DNA of 64,000 nucleotides from Rikenellaceae bacterium (GCA_017935625.1 JAGBHC010000046.1:31443-95442), one strand, 5' to 3'. Positions 8,321-16,596 are shown, counted from the stretch's first letter. Numbers and translations: made by a program. The notes: generated by a model not told the origin, from the letters alone.

Positions 8321-8394
8321 TTTGTCGTCTGTATGATGTCAATCGGGTTGTAAATATAGGTCAAAGTCGCTATATTCGCAAAAATATATCGCAG

Positions 8395-8922
8395 ATGAAA
8401 GAGATGGAAACAGGCAAATGGCTGCTGAGAAGGGCCGAAGAGAGGGACCGGCAACGGATATGGGAAATTTTGCTTCAGGCCAAGGAGCAGATGCGGCGGC
8501 AGGGGAAGCGGCAGTGGGACGAGGCCTACCCCTCGATGGAGCATGTCTCGGCGGACCTCGCCCGCGGATGGGCCCATGTGCTGTGCGACGAACAGGGCGG
8601 CGTGATAGCCTGCGGGGCGGTGGTCTACGACGGCGAACCCGCCTACGAGCGGCTGGGCGGCCGGTGGCTGAGCGAAGCTCCCTATGTGGTGGTGCACCGT
8701 CTGGCGGTGGCCGAAGAGGCCAGGCACCGCGGGGTGGCGCTGCGTTTCATGCAGGAGGTGGAGCGGATGAGCCGGGAGCGCGGCGTGGAGAGTTTCAAGG
8801 TCGATACCAATTTCGACAACCTCTACATGCTGCATCTGCTCGAAAAGCTGGGCTTCGTCTACTGCGGAGAGATATTCTATCCGCAGGGACAGCGCAAGGC
8901 GTTCGAAAAATTGTTGAAGTAG
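8395..8922 (+). CDS. GNAT family N-acetyltransferase
   Basis: A 175-residue single-domain acetyltransferase: WLLRRAEERDRQRIWEIL at the start, the beta-4 strand YVVVHRLAV, a CoA-binding loop in modified form (AEEARHRGVALRFMQEVE, with RHRGVA for Q/RxxGxG/A), and the C-terminal YMLHLLEKLGFVYCGEIF. The substrate cannot be inferred. It starts 74 nt from the divergent fusion gene and ends just before a hairpin that terminates the opposing gene. Confidence 0.87.
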   Translation: MKEMETGKWLLRRAEERDRQRIWEILLQAKEQMRRQGKRQWDEAYPSMEHVSADLARGWAHVLCDEQGGVIACGAVVYDGEPAYERLGGRWLSEAPYVVVHRLAVAEEARHRGVALRFMQEVERMSRERGVESFKVDTNFDNLYMLHLLEKLGFVYCGEIFYPQGQRKAFEKLLK

Positions 8923-8924
8923 AA

Positions 8925-8959
8925 ACGAAAAGCCCGCGAATGGATGTCGTTCGCGGGCT
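8925..8959 (-). terminator. Terminator of the M48/DUF3592 unit
   Basis: AGCCCGCGAA (8931-8940) pairs with TTCGCGGGCT (8950-8959). On the minus strand the stem is followed by TTTTCGTTTC, so it serves the leftward unit; the plus side has no T-run. Confidence 0.75.
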
Positions 8960-8965
8960 CGGGGG

Positions 8966-9349
8966 TCATTCGTTTCCGAATTTGATTCGGCTGGTCGCCG
9001 GATGATTCCCGGCATAGATTATCGTTATCGAATCGCCGGTGCGGGGCAGGCGTCCGGGGCCGTGCCGGGTCGAAGAGCGGCCGGTGTAGCTCTCTTCTCC
9101 GACCTGATAGGAGTACTCTATCTCCACCGAAGTGTAGGCGCGGTGCACTATCCGGCGGTGCCGCACGTATTGCACGCGCTCGGGGTGGTGTATCCGTTGG
9201 GCCGACAAGACGGCCGCCCGGGCCTCTACGGGGTATTTTTTCAGGCTGCGGACGTCGTAGAAAATCTTCGCACCTCCGACCGCGACGGCTATCGCGATGG
9301 CCGTCAGCGCTATCTTGAACAACGGAATGGTCGGACGCCTGTTTTCCAT
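8966..9349 (-). CDS. DUF3592-type small membrane protein
   Basis: A 127-residue protein with one N-terminal membrane segment (about 10-30) and a periplasmic or extracellular beta-rich part ending in GDSITIIYAGNHP. This layout, including the EIEYSYQVGEESYTG stretch, is typical of DUF3592 proteins, whose biochemical role is unknown. It begins 3 nt after the stop of the M48 protease gene and is clearly co-transcribed with it, so a role with the protease in the envelope is plausible. Confidence 0.7.
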   Translation of the reverse strand: MENRRPTIPLFKIALTAIAIAVAVGGAKIFYDVRSLKKYPVEARAAVLSAQRIHHPERVQYVRHRRIVHRAYTSVEIEYSYQVGEESYTGRSSTRHGPGRLPRTGDSITIIYAGNHPATSRIKFGNE

Positions 9350-9352
9350 GGA

Positions 9353-10141
9353 CTACTGCTTGTCGGCGTTGTACTCGTCGGCCTTCTGTTTCATGCGTGC
9401 TGCGCGTTTCTCGCTGTCGGGGTGCGACGAGAACATCTTCTGGATGGCCGAGGCCTGGGCGCCTTTGGAGAGCTCGACCAGTTTGTTGAGTCCGTTGGCC
9501 ATGCCGTAGGGGCTGAATCCGTGTTTTACGCTGAATTCGAATCCGTATTCGTCGGCTTCGTACTCCTGCTTCTGGGAGAACCGGGCGTCCATGAATGCCG
9601 CAGCCACGTCGCCGAGTTGCGATTCGGAGAGTTTGCCGACCGTGCCGCCCGCCGCACCGGCCGCGTTGCGGGCTGCCGAAGCCAGGTAGGCGTTCTTCAT
9701 GGCGTCCCTTACGTCGTGGTGCACCACGTGGCCTATTTCATGTCCGATGATGGCCATCAGTTCGTCGTCGTCCATGATGTCCATCAGCGAAGAGAAGACC
9801 CGGATGGAACCGTCGCCGCAGGCGAATGCGTTGATGTCGATTACGTAGTAGACCTTGAAGTTGAGTTTCAGACCGTCCACCTCGGTGATGCCGGCGGTGA
9901 GGCGTTTGAGCCGGGCGTCGTATTCGCCGGTGTCGATGGGGTTGTGGGCGTCCATCCATTCGACCGATTCGCGGCTCATGCGGGCGATGTCCGCGTCGGA
10001 GAGCGTGGCGGCGGTGGCTACGTCGCTGACTGCCTGTACCGCTTTTTTGGCGTTGATTGTGCGGCCTCCTATTTTGAATTGGGCCTGTGCGGTGAGTGCG
10101 CCGCATATCAGTACGGCTGCAAGAATAAGAATCCGTCTCAT
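9353..10141 (-). CDS. Secreted M48 family metalloprotease
   Basis: A 262-residue precursor with a Sec signal peptide (MRRILILAAVLICGALTAQA). The zinc motif HEIGH is at about 134-138, and the third ligand lies in EYEADEYG at about 193-200, as in periplasmic M48 proteases such as BepA/LoiP. The family degrades or helps to assemble outer-membrane proteins. Start ATG 10139-10141 was chosen because it opens the signal peptide. A TATCTTTG box lies on the minus strand at 10183-10176. The DUF3592 gene follows after 3 nt. Confidence 0.9.
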   Translation of the reverse strand: MRRILILAAVLICGALTAQAQFKIGGRTINAKKAVQAVSDVATAATLSDADIARMSRESVEWMDAHNPIDTGEYDARLKRLTAGITEVDGLKLNFKVYYVIDINAFACGDGSIRVFSSLMDIMDDDELMAIIGHEIGHVVHHDVRDAMKNAYLASAARNAAGAAGGTVGKLSESQLGDVAAAFMDARFSQKQEYEADEYGFEFSVKHGFSPYGMANGLNKLVELSKGAQASAIQKMFSSHPDSEKRAARMKQKADEYNADKQ

Positions 10142-10367
10142 AATACTTTTTGTAAGGTTAGTTTTATACGGGGTGCAAAGATAATAAATTATTCCCATCG
10201 CGGAGCGGCTCCGACGGCAATAGCTTCCGCTCCCCGGCCATCTGCTTGGCAATGACCGGGGTGGAGAAAAATACGGTCCGGGGCTCTGCGGCACGGCGGA
10301 GCGGAGATGCGGACCGGCGGGAGACGGAGAGCGGCCCTTCGCGGGGCGTGTGCCCTCGGCCGGGCGG

Positions 10368-10712
10368 TCAGCTGCGGACGACGGCCGATTCCGTTTCGGC
10401 GAATGTCATGTCGGCGGTGTAGTCTCTGAGTTCGTCGCGCGAGGAGAGCCGGCAGTAGCGGTATCCGGCGGGGAGCGTTCCGCCGCAGCGGAAGCGGACC
10501 AGGTCTTCGGAGCTCGACTCCAGACCGATGGCTCCGTTGCCGGAGAGGTGGTCGAACATGCCCCACAGGGAGCTTTCGGGCGGACAATTGCGGTCCGAGG
10601 TGTGGAACAGATACAATTCGCCGACCCGGAATTCGATGTCGGGAAACGGTGAGCCGGGTTGCATGGATTGGCGGTTCGGGGTGGTGAAACGCGGGTGTCG
10701 TGATTCTTTCAT
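10368..10712 (-). CDS. Hypothetical protein behind a structured leader
   Basis: A 114-residue soluble protein of unknown family, without signal peptide or membrane segment. Its composition is balanced (for example EFRVGELYLFHTSD, GMFDHLSGNGAIGLESS, CRLSSRDELRDYTADMTF), unlike the Arg/Pro-rich products of the other frames here. The ATG at 10710-10712 lies 24 nt downstream of a terminator-like RNA element, which suggests that its expression is controlled by attenuation. I do not recognise the family. Confidence 0.55.
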   Translation of the reverse strand: MKESRHPRFTTPNRQSMQPGSPFPDIEFRVGELYLFHTSDRNCPPESSLWGMFDHLSGNGAIGLESSSEDLVRFRCGGTLPAGYRYCRLSSRDELRDYTADMTFAETESAVVRS

Positions 10713-10735
10713 AACGGCATACTTTTAGTGGGTTC

Positions 10736-10890
10736 ATAAAAATATGCGCGGAACTTGACCTGCGTAGCCCGTCCTTGCCCTTAGGATATGACAGCATGCC
10801 AAGAACCGCGCATAGTGCGTCCTTGGCCGTTTATCTGTCATTTTAATGAATCAGGGCTTTTCGGGTTGGATAAACAGCGTGATACAAAAT
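10736..10890 (-). promoter_or_regulatory. Structured RNA leader or small RNA with terminator-like 3' end
   Basis: On the minus strand a first hairpin (GTTTATC/GATAAAC) is followed by a long stem. TATGCGCGG-TT-CTTG pairs with CAAG-TT-CCGCGCATA (outer arms 10806-10814 and 10743-10751), which is 13 base pairs around a symmetric TT/TT internal loop. The stem is followed at once by TATTTTTA. An alternative GCCAAG/CTTGGC pairing overlaps the ascending arm, so two mutually exclusive folds are possible. The element sits between the NimA-like gene and the 114-residue gene, 24 nt before the latter's ATG. TATATTTG at 10940-10933 (minus strand) could start it. The function is inferred. Confidence 0.5.
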
Positions 10891-10992
10891 AGCTATATCA
10901 ACATCAAAAGTAGTATAAATCGAATGGATATCCAAATATAATGTAAAATTTATTATTTCATCCGGCGGCCGAATGCCGGACGGAAGTCGTGC

Positions 10993-11481
10993 TCACCGGG
11001 CGCTCCGCTTGGCTTTCCCGCTCCAGCTCTCGATGTCGAGGCGGATGATTCGGGTGCGGTGGAACGATTTTTCCGCGTATCCGAGGCCGGTTTCCTTGTC
11101 GAGAGGGGAGTACTTGTCCAGCAGCAGCGACAAGGCATGCCGCCGCTCCCGCTCGTCGGGACCCAGGAAAGCCCGGCACGAGAGGACGATGCTCTCGTAC
11201 TCGGTGGTGAACTTGTCCGGCAGGACACGGGTCGTTCCCACTACGCAGAACGATACGCGGTCGCATCGTTCCAGGCAGCGCAGCTTGCGGCCCTCGGGGG
11301 CGCAGTGGATGTAGATGGCGGAACGGCCGTCCCACACATAGCTGACGGGAATGCCGTAGGCCCCCGTCTCTTCGGCCTGCATCGAAAGAACGCCGTACTC
11401 TCCGTTCTTGAGCAGGTGCGTCGCCTCCGCCTCTTGCAGCAGGCGGTCCCGGCGTCTTATCCGTTCGTTGTCGTAAATCAT
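10993..11481 (-). CDS. NimA-like pyridoxamine-5'-phosphate-oxidase-fold flavoprotein
   Basis: A 162-residue split-barrel flavin-binding protein of the pyridoxamine 5'-phosphate oxidase/NimA family. Typical segments are EYGVLSMQAEETGAYGIPVSYVWDGRSAIYIHCAPEG (split by key conserved positions), LERCDRVSFCVVG and FTTEYESIVLSCRA. Members in Bacteroidota include 5-nitroimidazole reductases, but most chromosomal homologues are of unknown substrate, so no resistance claim is made. The start at ATG 11479-11481 agrees with the usual family N-terminus. It lies just downstream of the tRNA-Ser terminator. Confidence 0.8.
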   Translation of the reverse strand: MIYDNERIRRRDRLLQEAEATHLLKNGEYGVLSMQAEETGAYGIPVSYVWDGRSAIYIHCAPEGRKLRCLERCDRVSFCVVGTTRVLPDKFTTEYESIVLSCRAFLGPDERERRHALSLLLDKYSPLDKETGLGYAEKSFHRTRIIRLDIESWSGKAKRSAR

Positions 11482-11574
11482 GGTTCGATATCTTTTATCC
11501 CGGCGTCGGTCCCGTCGGAATGCTTCCTCTCTTATGCGAGTGGTATTCCGGATACGCAAAATCCGATTCCTGAT

Positions 11575-11611
11575 ACGCAAAATCCCGCAAGGTCGCTACC
11601 TTACGGGATTT
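11575..11611 (-). terminator. Terminator of tRNA-Ser
   Basis: AAATCCCG(C/T)AAGG arms at about 11580-11592 and 11600-11611 form a strong stem. On the minus strand it is followed by TTTTGCG. A 21-bp tandem direct repeat (GATACGCAAAATCC at 11551 and 11572) adjoins it. Confidence 0.75.
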
Positions 11612-11643
11612 GTCCTGTGCCCCTCCCCTTGCTTCGGGAAGTC

Positions 11644-11734
11644 TGGCGGAGAGAAGGGGATTCGAACCCCTGAAACCCTTTAGAGGTTTACACGCTTTCC
11701 AGGCGTGCCAGTTCAACCACTCCTGCATCTCTCC
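11644..11734 (-). tRNA. tRNA-Ser (GGA)
   Basis: Minus-strand class II tRNA. The acceptor GGAGAGA/TCTCTCC pairs 11728-11734 with 11648-11654. The anticodon stem is CACGC/GCGTG with loop CTGGAAA, giving anticodon GGA. A long variable arm is present, and the T arm is AGGGGTTCGAATCCCCT. The discriminator G is followed by CCA in the genome (11646-11644). A -7 box TACATTTG lies on the minus strand at 11818-11811. Confidence 0.93.
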
Positions 11735-11810
11735 TCGGGTTGAATGCGCTGTCGCCGCTCTGCGGCGGAATTCATCCTCTGCGGACGACAGCTTCTCGTT
11801 TTTGAGATTG

Positions 11811-11818
11811 CAAATGTA
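11811..11818 (-). promoter_or_regulatory. -7 box upstream of tRNA-Ser
   Basis: TACATTTG on the minus strand matches TAnnTTTG, with GTTG near the -33 position. It lies 77 nt before the mature 5' end of tRNA-Ser, so a 5' leader would be removed by processing. Confidence 0.5.
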
Positions 11819-12410
11819 GGACTTTTGTTGCGAAAATCCAACTTTCGAACCGAATATTTCGATGAAACGTATGCTTTTCGTTTCCGTACGGGTCCGGAAA
11901 GGGCGGTAGGGAGGCCGCCGGTCGGGGACTAATCGGCATTTTCCCGAATCGTCCCGGCGAAATGTCCGGGCTGGCGGTGGAATGTGGTTTGGGTGAGGTA
12001 TCCTTATCCCGGAAGCAAGATAAGATTTTGTTTTTGCGCAGGTGCGCCCGATTCGCAGGAGAACGCAGCCGAGGAGTGCCGGAGGCGGCTTGGGGTTTTC
12101 GGAGGAGTGCGCCGTGAATAAAAAATAGTGAGTGACACTACTGATTTTTGCCGTCAGGGGCAAGTTGTGCAATTTTATCTTTTCAAATTTAAAATTCATG
12201 TTCCAAGGCTGTTTGCGGGTGCGATACGTGGGCGGAGGACGGCGGTTTCCGTGGCTTCGGATTTGCGGAGAGAGTGTGGAGGTTCGCAGGGGAGGATGGG
12301 CGGCCGAAGAGGGCCTGCGGGTATCGTTTTTGCCGGCACCACCCGAGGGGAGAGAGATTTCCCGGTTTCGCACGGTGGCGGCAGATGGGGATATGTAACG
12401 AATTAAAGTG
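11819..12410. other. Intergenic region without a recognisable gene
   Basis: About 590 bases between the tRNA-Ser promoter and the small plus-strand gene at 12411. Open frames here translate to Arg/Pro- or Gly/Arg-rich sequence with no domain. An AT-rich patch (about 12115-12200) is the only compositional feature. I see no tRNA, repeat or clear promoter in it. Confidence 0.5.
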
Positions 12411-12689
12411 ATGATTATGTATCATTCCGGAAATTTGAAGTGGCGGAGAGTGATTACCCATATCATGGCGAAAGAATTCGTAAGGAAAGGAGATTCGCGT
12501 CGTTGTCACAAACAGTTGTACCGTCGGCTGGGCGTGTTCCTGACCTATGTGAATTACGACACTTTCATGGATGATGTGAAAGCCGGAGCTACGGAGGAGG
12601 AGATTGCGCAGGTGCCGAACTACGTGAAAGAGGGTATCAGAAATATTGTCCGGGAGTTGCTCGGAAGCCCTCAGCCGTTGCGTAAATGA
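12411..12689 (+). CDS. Small hypothetical protein
   Basis: A 92-residue basic protein with balanced, alpha-helix-like sequence (LKWRRVITHIMAKEFVRKGD, RRCHKQLYRRLGVFLTYVNYD, EEEIAQVPNYVKEGIRNIVREL). It has no signal peptide, membrane segment or cysteine motif. Start may be ATG 12411 or 12417. It is alone between two tRNA genes. The composition contrasts with the unnatural frames around it, which is the main support. I do not recognise the family. Confidence 0.5.
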   Translation: MIMYHSGNLKWRRVITHIMAKEFVRKGDSRRCHKQLYRRLGVFLTYVNYDTFMDDVKAGATEEEIAQVPNYVKEGIRNIVRELLGSPQPLRK

Positions 12690-12897
12690 TTGCCGGTGAG
12701 AGGTGCGCGTGCGGACCGGAACTTGGGTTGCGGTCGGGGTTGTCATTACCGCAGGGGCGGGCGCGAGGCGCGGGATTTTCGGATTCGGCAGCGACGGCCG
12801 TGCCGTTGCCGCGCTGTTCCGAGGCCGGGGGCTCTGCGACGGGACTCTCCGGTGCGGGCGAATCGGCAGATAAATCCGTAAAAACGGAGCGAAACGT

Positions 12898-12928
12898 TTT
12901 GCAGTCAATTCTAAATTCACTACCTTTG
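12898..12928 (+). promoter_or_regulatory. Promoter of tRNA-Gly
   Basis: TTTG (12898-12901), exactly 19 nt, TACCTTTG (12921-12928). The mature tRNA starts 43 nt further on. Confidence 0.75.
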
Positions 12929-12970
12929 CAACGTCGTTCGAAAGAAAGGCGCGATGCCTTGGGCCGAATT

Positions 12971-13043
12971 GCGGAAATAGCTCAGTTGGTAGAGCATTAG
13001 CTTCCCAAGCTAAGGGTCGCGGGTTCGAGTCCCGTTTTCCGCT
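12971..13043 (+). tRNA. tRNA-Gly (CCC)
   Basis: A 73-nt cloverleaf. The acceptor is GCGGAAA/TTTCCGC and the D arm contains AGCTCAGTTGGTAGAGC. The anticodon stem is TTAGC/GCTAA with loop TTCCCAA, giving anticodon CCC. The T arm is GCGGGTTCGAGTCCCGT, and the discriminator base is T. CCA is not encoded. A terminator follows directly. Confidence 0.93.
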
Positions 13044-13044
13044 C

Positions 13045-13091
13045 TTGAAAATCAGCTAATTGCGAAGTATTCGTAATTGGCTGATTTTTTA
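13045..13091 (+). terminator. Terminator of tRNA-Gly
   Basis: AAAATCAGCTAATTGCGAA pairs with TTCGTAATTGGCTGATTTT around a 3-nt loop, with a mismatch/GU pair in the stem, and is followed by TTTTATTT. Confidence 0.8.
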
Positions 13092-13319
13092 TTTGCATAC
13101 GTTTGCACGCGACGAACCGGTCATCTCATTGTAATATCACCGCATCAGGTCAAGCATCCGCCCCCGTACTTCTTCGATGAGGCACGGGGGCGGATGCTCT
13201 TCGGATTGCACCTGCGGAGTGGTCGCTTCGGGCGGTGCCGTGTCTCCTCTTCGTTATCGCCGGCCTGTGCCGCAGCGCGAAGCTGCCGGCGGCAGTCTGC
13301 TTTCGTGTGCCGGACCGAT

Positions 13320-14129
13320 TCACAGCAGGGTGCGGTTGGGTTTGCGTGCGGAGAAGTTAAGGAAGAGGAGCGGGGCGAACGGCGAATCGTAGCTTCGGGC
13401 CCGGGCGGGGCATGCCTTGACGCAGGCGCAGCAGCGGATGCAACGGTCCGCATCCGTATGGCATTCGTCGCCCCCGGCGATGGCTTCGGTGGGGCAGACG
13501 GCCGTGCACCGGCCGCAGCGGATGCAGCGCGATTCATCCGCAGTCGGGGTGCGGGGAGCCTGGGAGGCCGCGAGAATCTTTGCGGCGCCGCTCTTGAAAC
13601 GCCGGGTCGCTTCCGGCGGGTCGGCCGGCCGTTCGATTCGTTCCAGCTCGACCTCCGCGACCTTTCCCGTGGCCAGCTTTTCGCCGATTGCCCTGCCGAC
13701 TCGGAGGGCCTGTCCGAGGTCCGACCGGTCCGGTCGGCCGGAGGCGATGGGGTAGCGGGCGCAACTGTACGAATGCTCTCCGATGAAAGCGCCTCCGGCG
13801 ACGACCGCGAATCCGGCTCCGCGCATGGCCACTCCGAGTTCTGTCAGGGCGTTTTCGTAGTCCCGGTTGCCGTATACGACGAGTGCGACGCCTTTCGCTC
13901 CGCTGCGTGCGCGTATGTTTTTCATCCGCTCCAGGGCCGGACGGGCCGCATGTCCGCCGTAGACGGGGAGGCTGATGATGACCACGGAGTCGGCGGAAAT
14001 CTCCTTCTCCGCCGGACGGGGACGGGTCAGGTCGATGAGTTCGTACGTTTCGGATATGCCGCGGGCCACGGCCTCTCCCACTTTTCGGGAGGTGCCGGTC
14101 GGCGAGAATGTGACGAGATAGGTTTTCAT
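13320..14129 (-). CDS. EFR1-type flavodoxin-ferredoxin fusion protein
   Basis: A 269-residue protein. The N-terminal flavodoxin-like domain opens with the FMN phosphate loop SPTGTSRKVGE and continues with VIISLPVYGGHAARPALERM. The C-terminal part carries two 4Fe-4S ferredoxin motifs, CIRCGRCTAVCP and CIRCCACVKACP (about 200-245). This is the layout of the EFR1 family, presumed electron-transfer proteins. It starts 47 nt after the stop of the AraC gene and may be read from the same transcript. Confidence 0.88.
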   Translation of the reverse strand: MKTYLVTFSPTGTSRKVGEAVARGISETYELIDLTRPRPAEKEISADSVVIISLPVYGGHAARPALERMKNIRARSGAKGVALVVYGNRDYENALTELGVAMRGAGFAVVAGGAFIGEHSYSCARYPIASGRPDRSDLGQALRVGRAIGEKLATGKVAEVELERIERPADPPEATRRFKSGAAKILAASQAPRTPTADESRCIRCGRCTAVCPTEAIAGGDECHTDADRCIRCCACVKACPARARSYDSPFAPLLFLNFSARKPNRTLL

Positions 14130-14176
14130 GTCGGGTTGTCGGGTTTTCGAAAGTTCGGAATCGGGGCGGGGGGACA

Positions 14177-15067
14177 TCAGCCGTTCTGGCTTTTCTCCCG
14201 GAATTCGGCGGGCAGAGAGCCGGTCTGCCGCTTGAAAAATTTGACGAAGTAGGAGGGGTCTTCGAATCCCAGCAGGTAGGCGATTTCCTTGACCTTGATG
14301 TCGGAGTAGAACAGTTGTCGTTTGGCCTCCAGCACGATGCGGTCGTTGATGAGTTTCAGCGGGGTCGAACGGGAGCTTTCGGCCACGCAGTTGGTGAGGG
14401 TCTTCGATGAGACGTTCAGTGCGACGGCATACTCCTTCACGGTGTGCATCCGGGTGTAGTGGTTCTCCAGCATCTGGCGGAAGCGGATGAAAAGCCGGTT
14501 CGCGGTGTCGTTGGGGCACAGCAGATTCTCGACATTCCAGCTTCCCACGCGCTGTGCCTCGATGAGAAAGAGCTGGACCAGGTATTTGAGGTAGTCGCGG
14601 TGTGCGAACAGAGTGCGGTTGGCCGTTTCCTGCCTCAGATGACGGATGAGCAGGTTGAACCTTTCGGCATCGGCGTCGGAGAGCCGGCAGAAGGGTTCCG
14701 TATCGAAGGCGTTGAACATGTTGTATTTGAGAAATACGCTCTCGCTGCTGTTTTCGTCGGAGAGAAAACTTTCGTTGAAGTGCAGTATGGTCCCCTCGGA
14801 GCGTATCTGCCGGTCGAAGTAGTGTATCTGTCCGGGAGAGATGAAAAAGAGCATGTTGCCGTGCACGGGATAGCGCTTGAAGTCCACGAAGTGGCACCCT
14901 TCGCCGTTTCTGAAGTAGAGAATCTGGTAAAAGCCGTGCAGGTGCGCCACGAACGGGTTGTTGTACCTTCGGTTGCAGAAATCGGGCATCTCCATCATCT
15001 CGAACTCGATGGAGTCGTGTTCGCTCTCTTTTATCTCGTACAGGGGCAATTTGTCTCTTTCGGTCAT
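14177..15067 (-). CDS. AraC family transcriptional regulator
   Basis: A 296-residue regulator with an N-terminal cupin-like sensor domain (FVAHLHGFYQILYFRNGEGCHFVDF). The C-terminal double helix-turn-helix includes HTVKEYAVALNVSSKTLTNCV and VKEIAYLLGFEDPSYFVKFFKRQTGSLPAEFRE. Start ATG 15065-15067 was preferred over upstream in-frame codons, since TATATTTG (minus strand, 15124-15117) lies just upstream. It is divergent from the metal permease gene, with a 17-bp inverted repeat between them, so it probably regulates one or both sides. Confidence 0.88.
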   Translation of the reverse strand: MTERDKLPLYEIKESEHDSIEFEMMEMPDFCNRRYNNPFVAHLHGFYQILYFRNGEGCHFVDFKRYPVHGNMLFFISPGQIHYFDRQIRSEGTILHFNESFLSDENSSESVFLKYNMFNAFDTEPFCRLSDADAERFNLLIRHLRQETANRTLFAHRDYLKYLVQLFLIEAQRVGSWNVENLLCPNDTANRLFIRFRQMLENHYTRMHTVKEYAVALNVSSKTLTNCVAESSRSTPLKLINDRIVLEAKRQLFYSDIKVKEIAYLLGFEDPSYFVKFFKRQTGSLPAEFREKSQNG

Positions 15068-15166
15068 TTCGGTTCGTGCGTGTCCGTTGGCGGGTGATGC
15101 AAATATTGTGACAATGCAAATATAGTCGATTCTGTTGCCGCCGCAGATGCAATAAACGGAATTCCG

Positions 15167-15223
15167 ATGGTAAATTCGGGAATAAAAAATCGTATGCGCA
15201 TGCCGCATTCCCGAATTTACCAT
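15167..15223. promoter_or_regulatory. Perfect 17-bp inverted repeat between AraC gene and metal permease
   Basis: ATGGTAAATTCGGGAAT (15167-15183) is exactly repeated in reverse complement at 15207-15223. The 23-nt spacer contains its own small palindrome (ATGCGCAT). There is no T-run on either side, so it looks more like an operator or cruciform than a terminator. Confidence 0.6.
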
Positions 15224-15265
15224 TCTTTCTCCCCTTTGCGCATACTTTTACGGAGGTTCTTGCCG

Positions 15266-15273
15266 TATTTTTG
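15266..15273 (+). promoter_or_regulatory. -7 box of the metal permease gene
   Basis: TATTTTTG matches TAnnTTTG and lies 23 nt before the ATG at 15297. No good -33 TTTG is visible, which fits an activated promoter. Confidence 0.45.
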
Positions 15274-15296
15274 TCGTGAAAAATAGATTGCAGGAT

Positions 15297-16517
15297 ATGG
15301 AACTTTTGAATTCACTGTTGTTCATGCTCAACGAGATGTCGCCGTATGTCTTGCTGGGCTTTCTGATAGCGGGCGTGATGCACGCGTTCGTCCCGCAGCG
15401 AACATTCGCACGCCACCTCTCGGGCACGGGGCTCGGGGCGGTGGTCAAGTCGGCGCTGGTCGGCATTCCGCTGCCGCTTTGTTCGTGCGGTGTGCTGCCT
15501 ACCGCGATTGCCATGCGTCGCAACGGAGCTTCGAGAGCCGCTTCGACCTCGTTTCTCATATCCACGCCGCAGACCGGCGTGGACAGCATCGCGGCGACCT
15601 GGTCGCTTCTGGGACCGGCCTTTGCCGTCCTGCGGCCGATTGCCGCTCTGGTGACGGCCGTGCTGGGAGGCGTGGCGGTCGGCAAGTCGGAGACAGACTC
15701 CGCGGGGCAGCTCTGCGGGCGAGGGACCGTCGCACCGGCCGAAAGCAAATCTTTCGCACGGAAGAGTCTCGATGCGCTGCGCTACGGTTTCATCGACCTG
15801 GTGGGAAGCATCGGCGGCTGGCTGGTTACGGGATTGATAATCGCCGCCCTGATAACGGTCTACGTGCCGGCCGATTTCTTCTCGCTGTTCGGCAGCCGGC
15901 CGCTTTTGTCGATGATTGCGGTGCTGATTATCGCCATTCCCATGTATGTGTGCGCCACCGGCTCCATTCCCATCGCGCTGTCTTTGGTGCTGAAGGGGCT
16001 TTCGCCCGGCACGGCTTTCGTGCTCCTGATGGCCGGGCCTGCGGCCAATTTCGCATCATTCACCCTGATTTCGAGAGAAATGGGCCGGAAGGCGGCGGTC
16101 ATATATCTTGCTTCGATTGTCTTCGGCGCGATTGCCTTCGGTCTGGCCATCGACTATCTGCTGCCGGTCGAGTGGTTCGTTCCGAAAGCGGCGGGGGCCA
16201 TGGCCGGACACGAACGCGGATTCGGAGTCTTCTCCTCCGTCTGCTCGGCGGTGCTCGTCAGCCTGCTTCTGTTCACACTCATCAAAGGACATGTACATCA
16301 TAAAATAAATGCGACTACCATGACAAAGACCTATGTAATCAAAGGAATGAACTGCTCTCACTGCCAGGCGACCGTCGCCCGCAGCATCGCTTCCGTAAAG
16401 GGAGTCGAGCAGGTCGATGTGAATCTTTCGACCGGCATCGCGACGGTCGATGGCCTGCACGATGCCGATGCCGTCGTCGCGGCGGTCCGGGATGCCGGAT
16501 TCGACGTGGTGCGATAG
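15297..16517 (+). CDS. SO_0444-type Cu/Zn efflux permease with C-terminal HMA domain
   Basis: A 406-residue protein. About 8 membrane segments form two permease halves with conserved motifs PLPLCSCGVLPTAIAMRRNGASRAASTSFLISTPQTG (cysteine pair CSC near residue 70) and GSIPIALSLVLKGLSPGTAFVLLMAGPAANFAS. After a histidine-containing linker (GHVHHK) comes a heavy-metal-associated domain with MNCSHC (about 335-406). The permease/HMA layout matches the SO_0444 family, proposed to export copper or zinc. An in-frame GTG at 15276 was rejected because it overlaps the promoter. Confidence 0.86.
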   Translation: MELLNSLLFMLNEMSPYVLLGFLIAGVMHAFVPQRTFARHLSGTGLGAVVKSALVGIPLPLCSCGVLPTAIAMRRNGASRAASTSFLISTPQTGVDSIAATWSLLGPAFAVLRPIAALVTAVLGGVAVGKSETDSAGQLCGRGTVAPAESKSFARKSLDALRYGFIDLVGSIGGWLVTGLIIAALITVYVPADFFSLFGSRPLLSMIAVLIIAIPMYVCATGSIPIALSLVLKGLSPGTAFVLLMAGPAANFASFTLISREMGRKAAVIYLASIVFGAIAFGLAIDYLLPVEWFVPKAAGAMAGHERGFGVFSSVCSAVLVSLLLFTLIKGHVHHKINATTMTKTYVIKGMNCSHCQATVARSIASVKGVEQVDVNLSTGIATVDGLHDADAVVAAVRDAGFDVVR

Positions 16518-16596
16518 CGCGGGGAGCCTCCTTGCCCGGGAGATTCCGTATCTTCGGCTTCGCCTTGGATACTCCCGCCCGGCAAAGGCAAATCCG

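Noticed and set aside
10189..10797. A 202-codon minus-strand frame over the structured leader and small gene
   Set aside because: Arg/Pro-rich product; the overlapping 114-residue frame has normal composition.
10993..11481. Nitroimidazole resistance (nim) gene
   Set aside because: The fold matches, but most chromosomal members have no shown resistance role, so only NimA-like is used.
11495..12920. Minus-strand frames across the tRNA-Ser and the intergenic region
   Set aside because: They run through the tRNA gene, and the products are Arg/Pro-rich and without domains.
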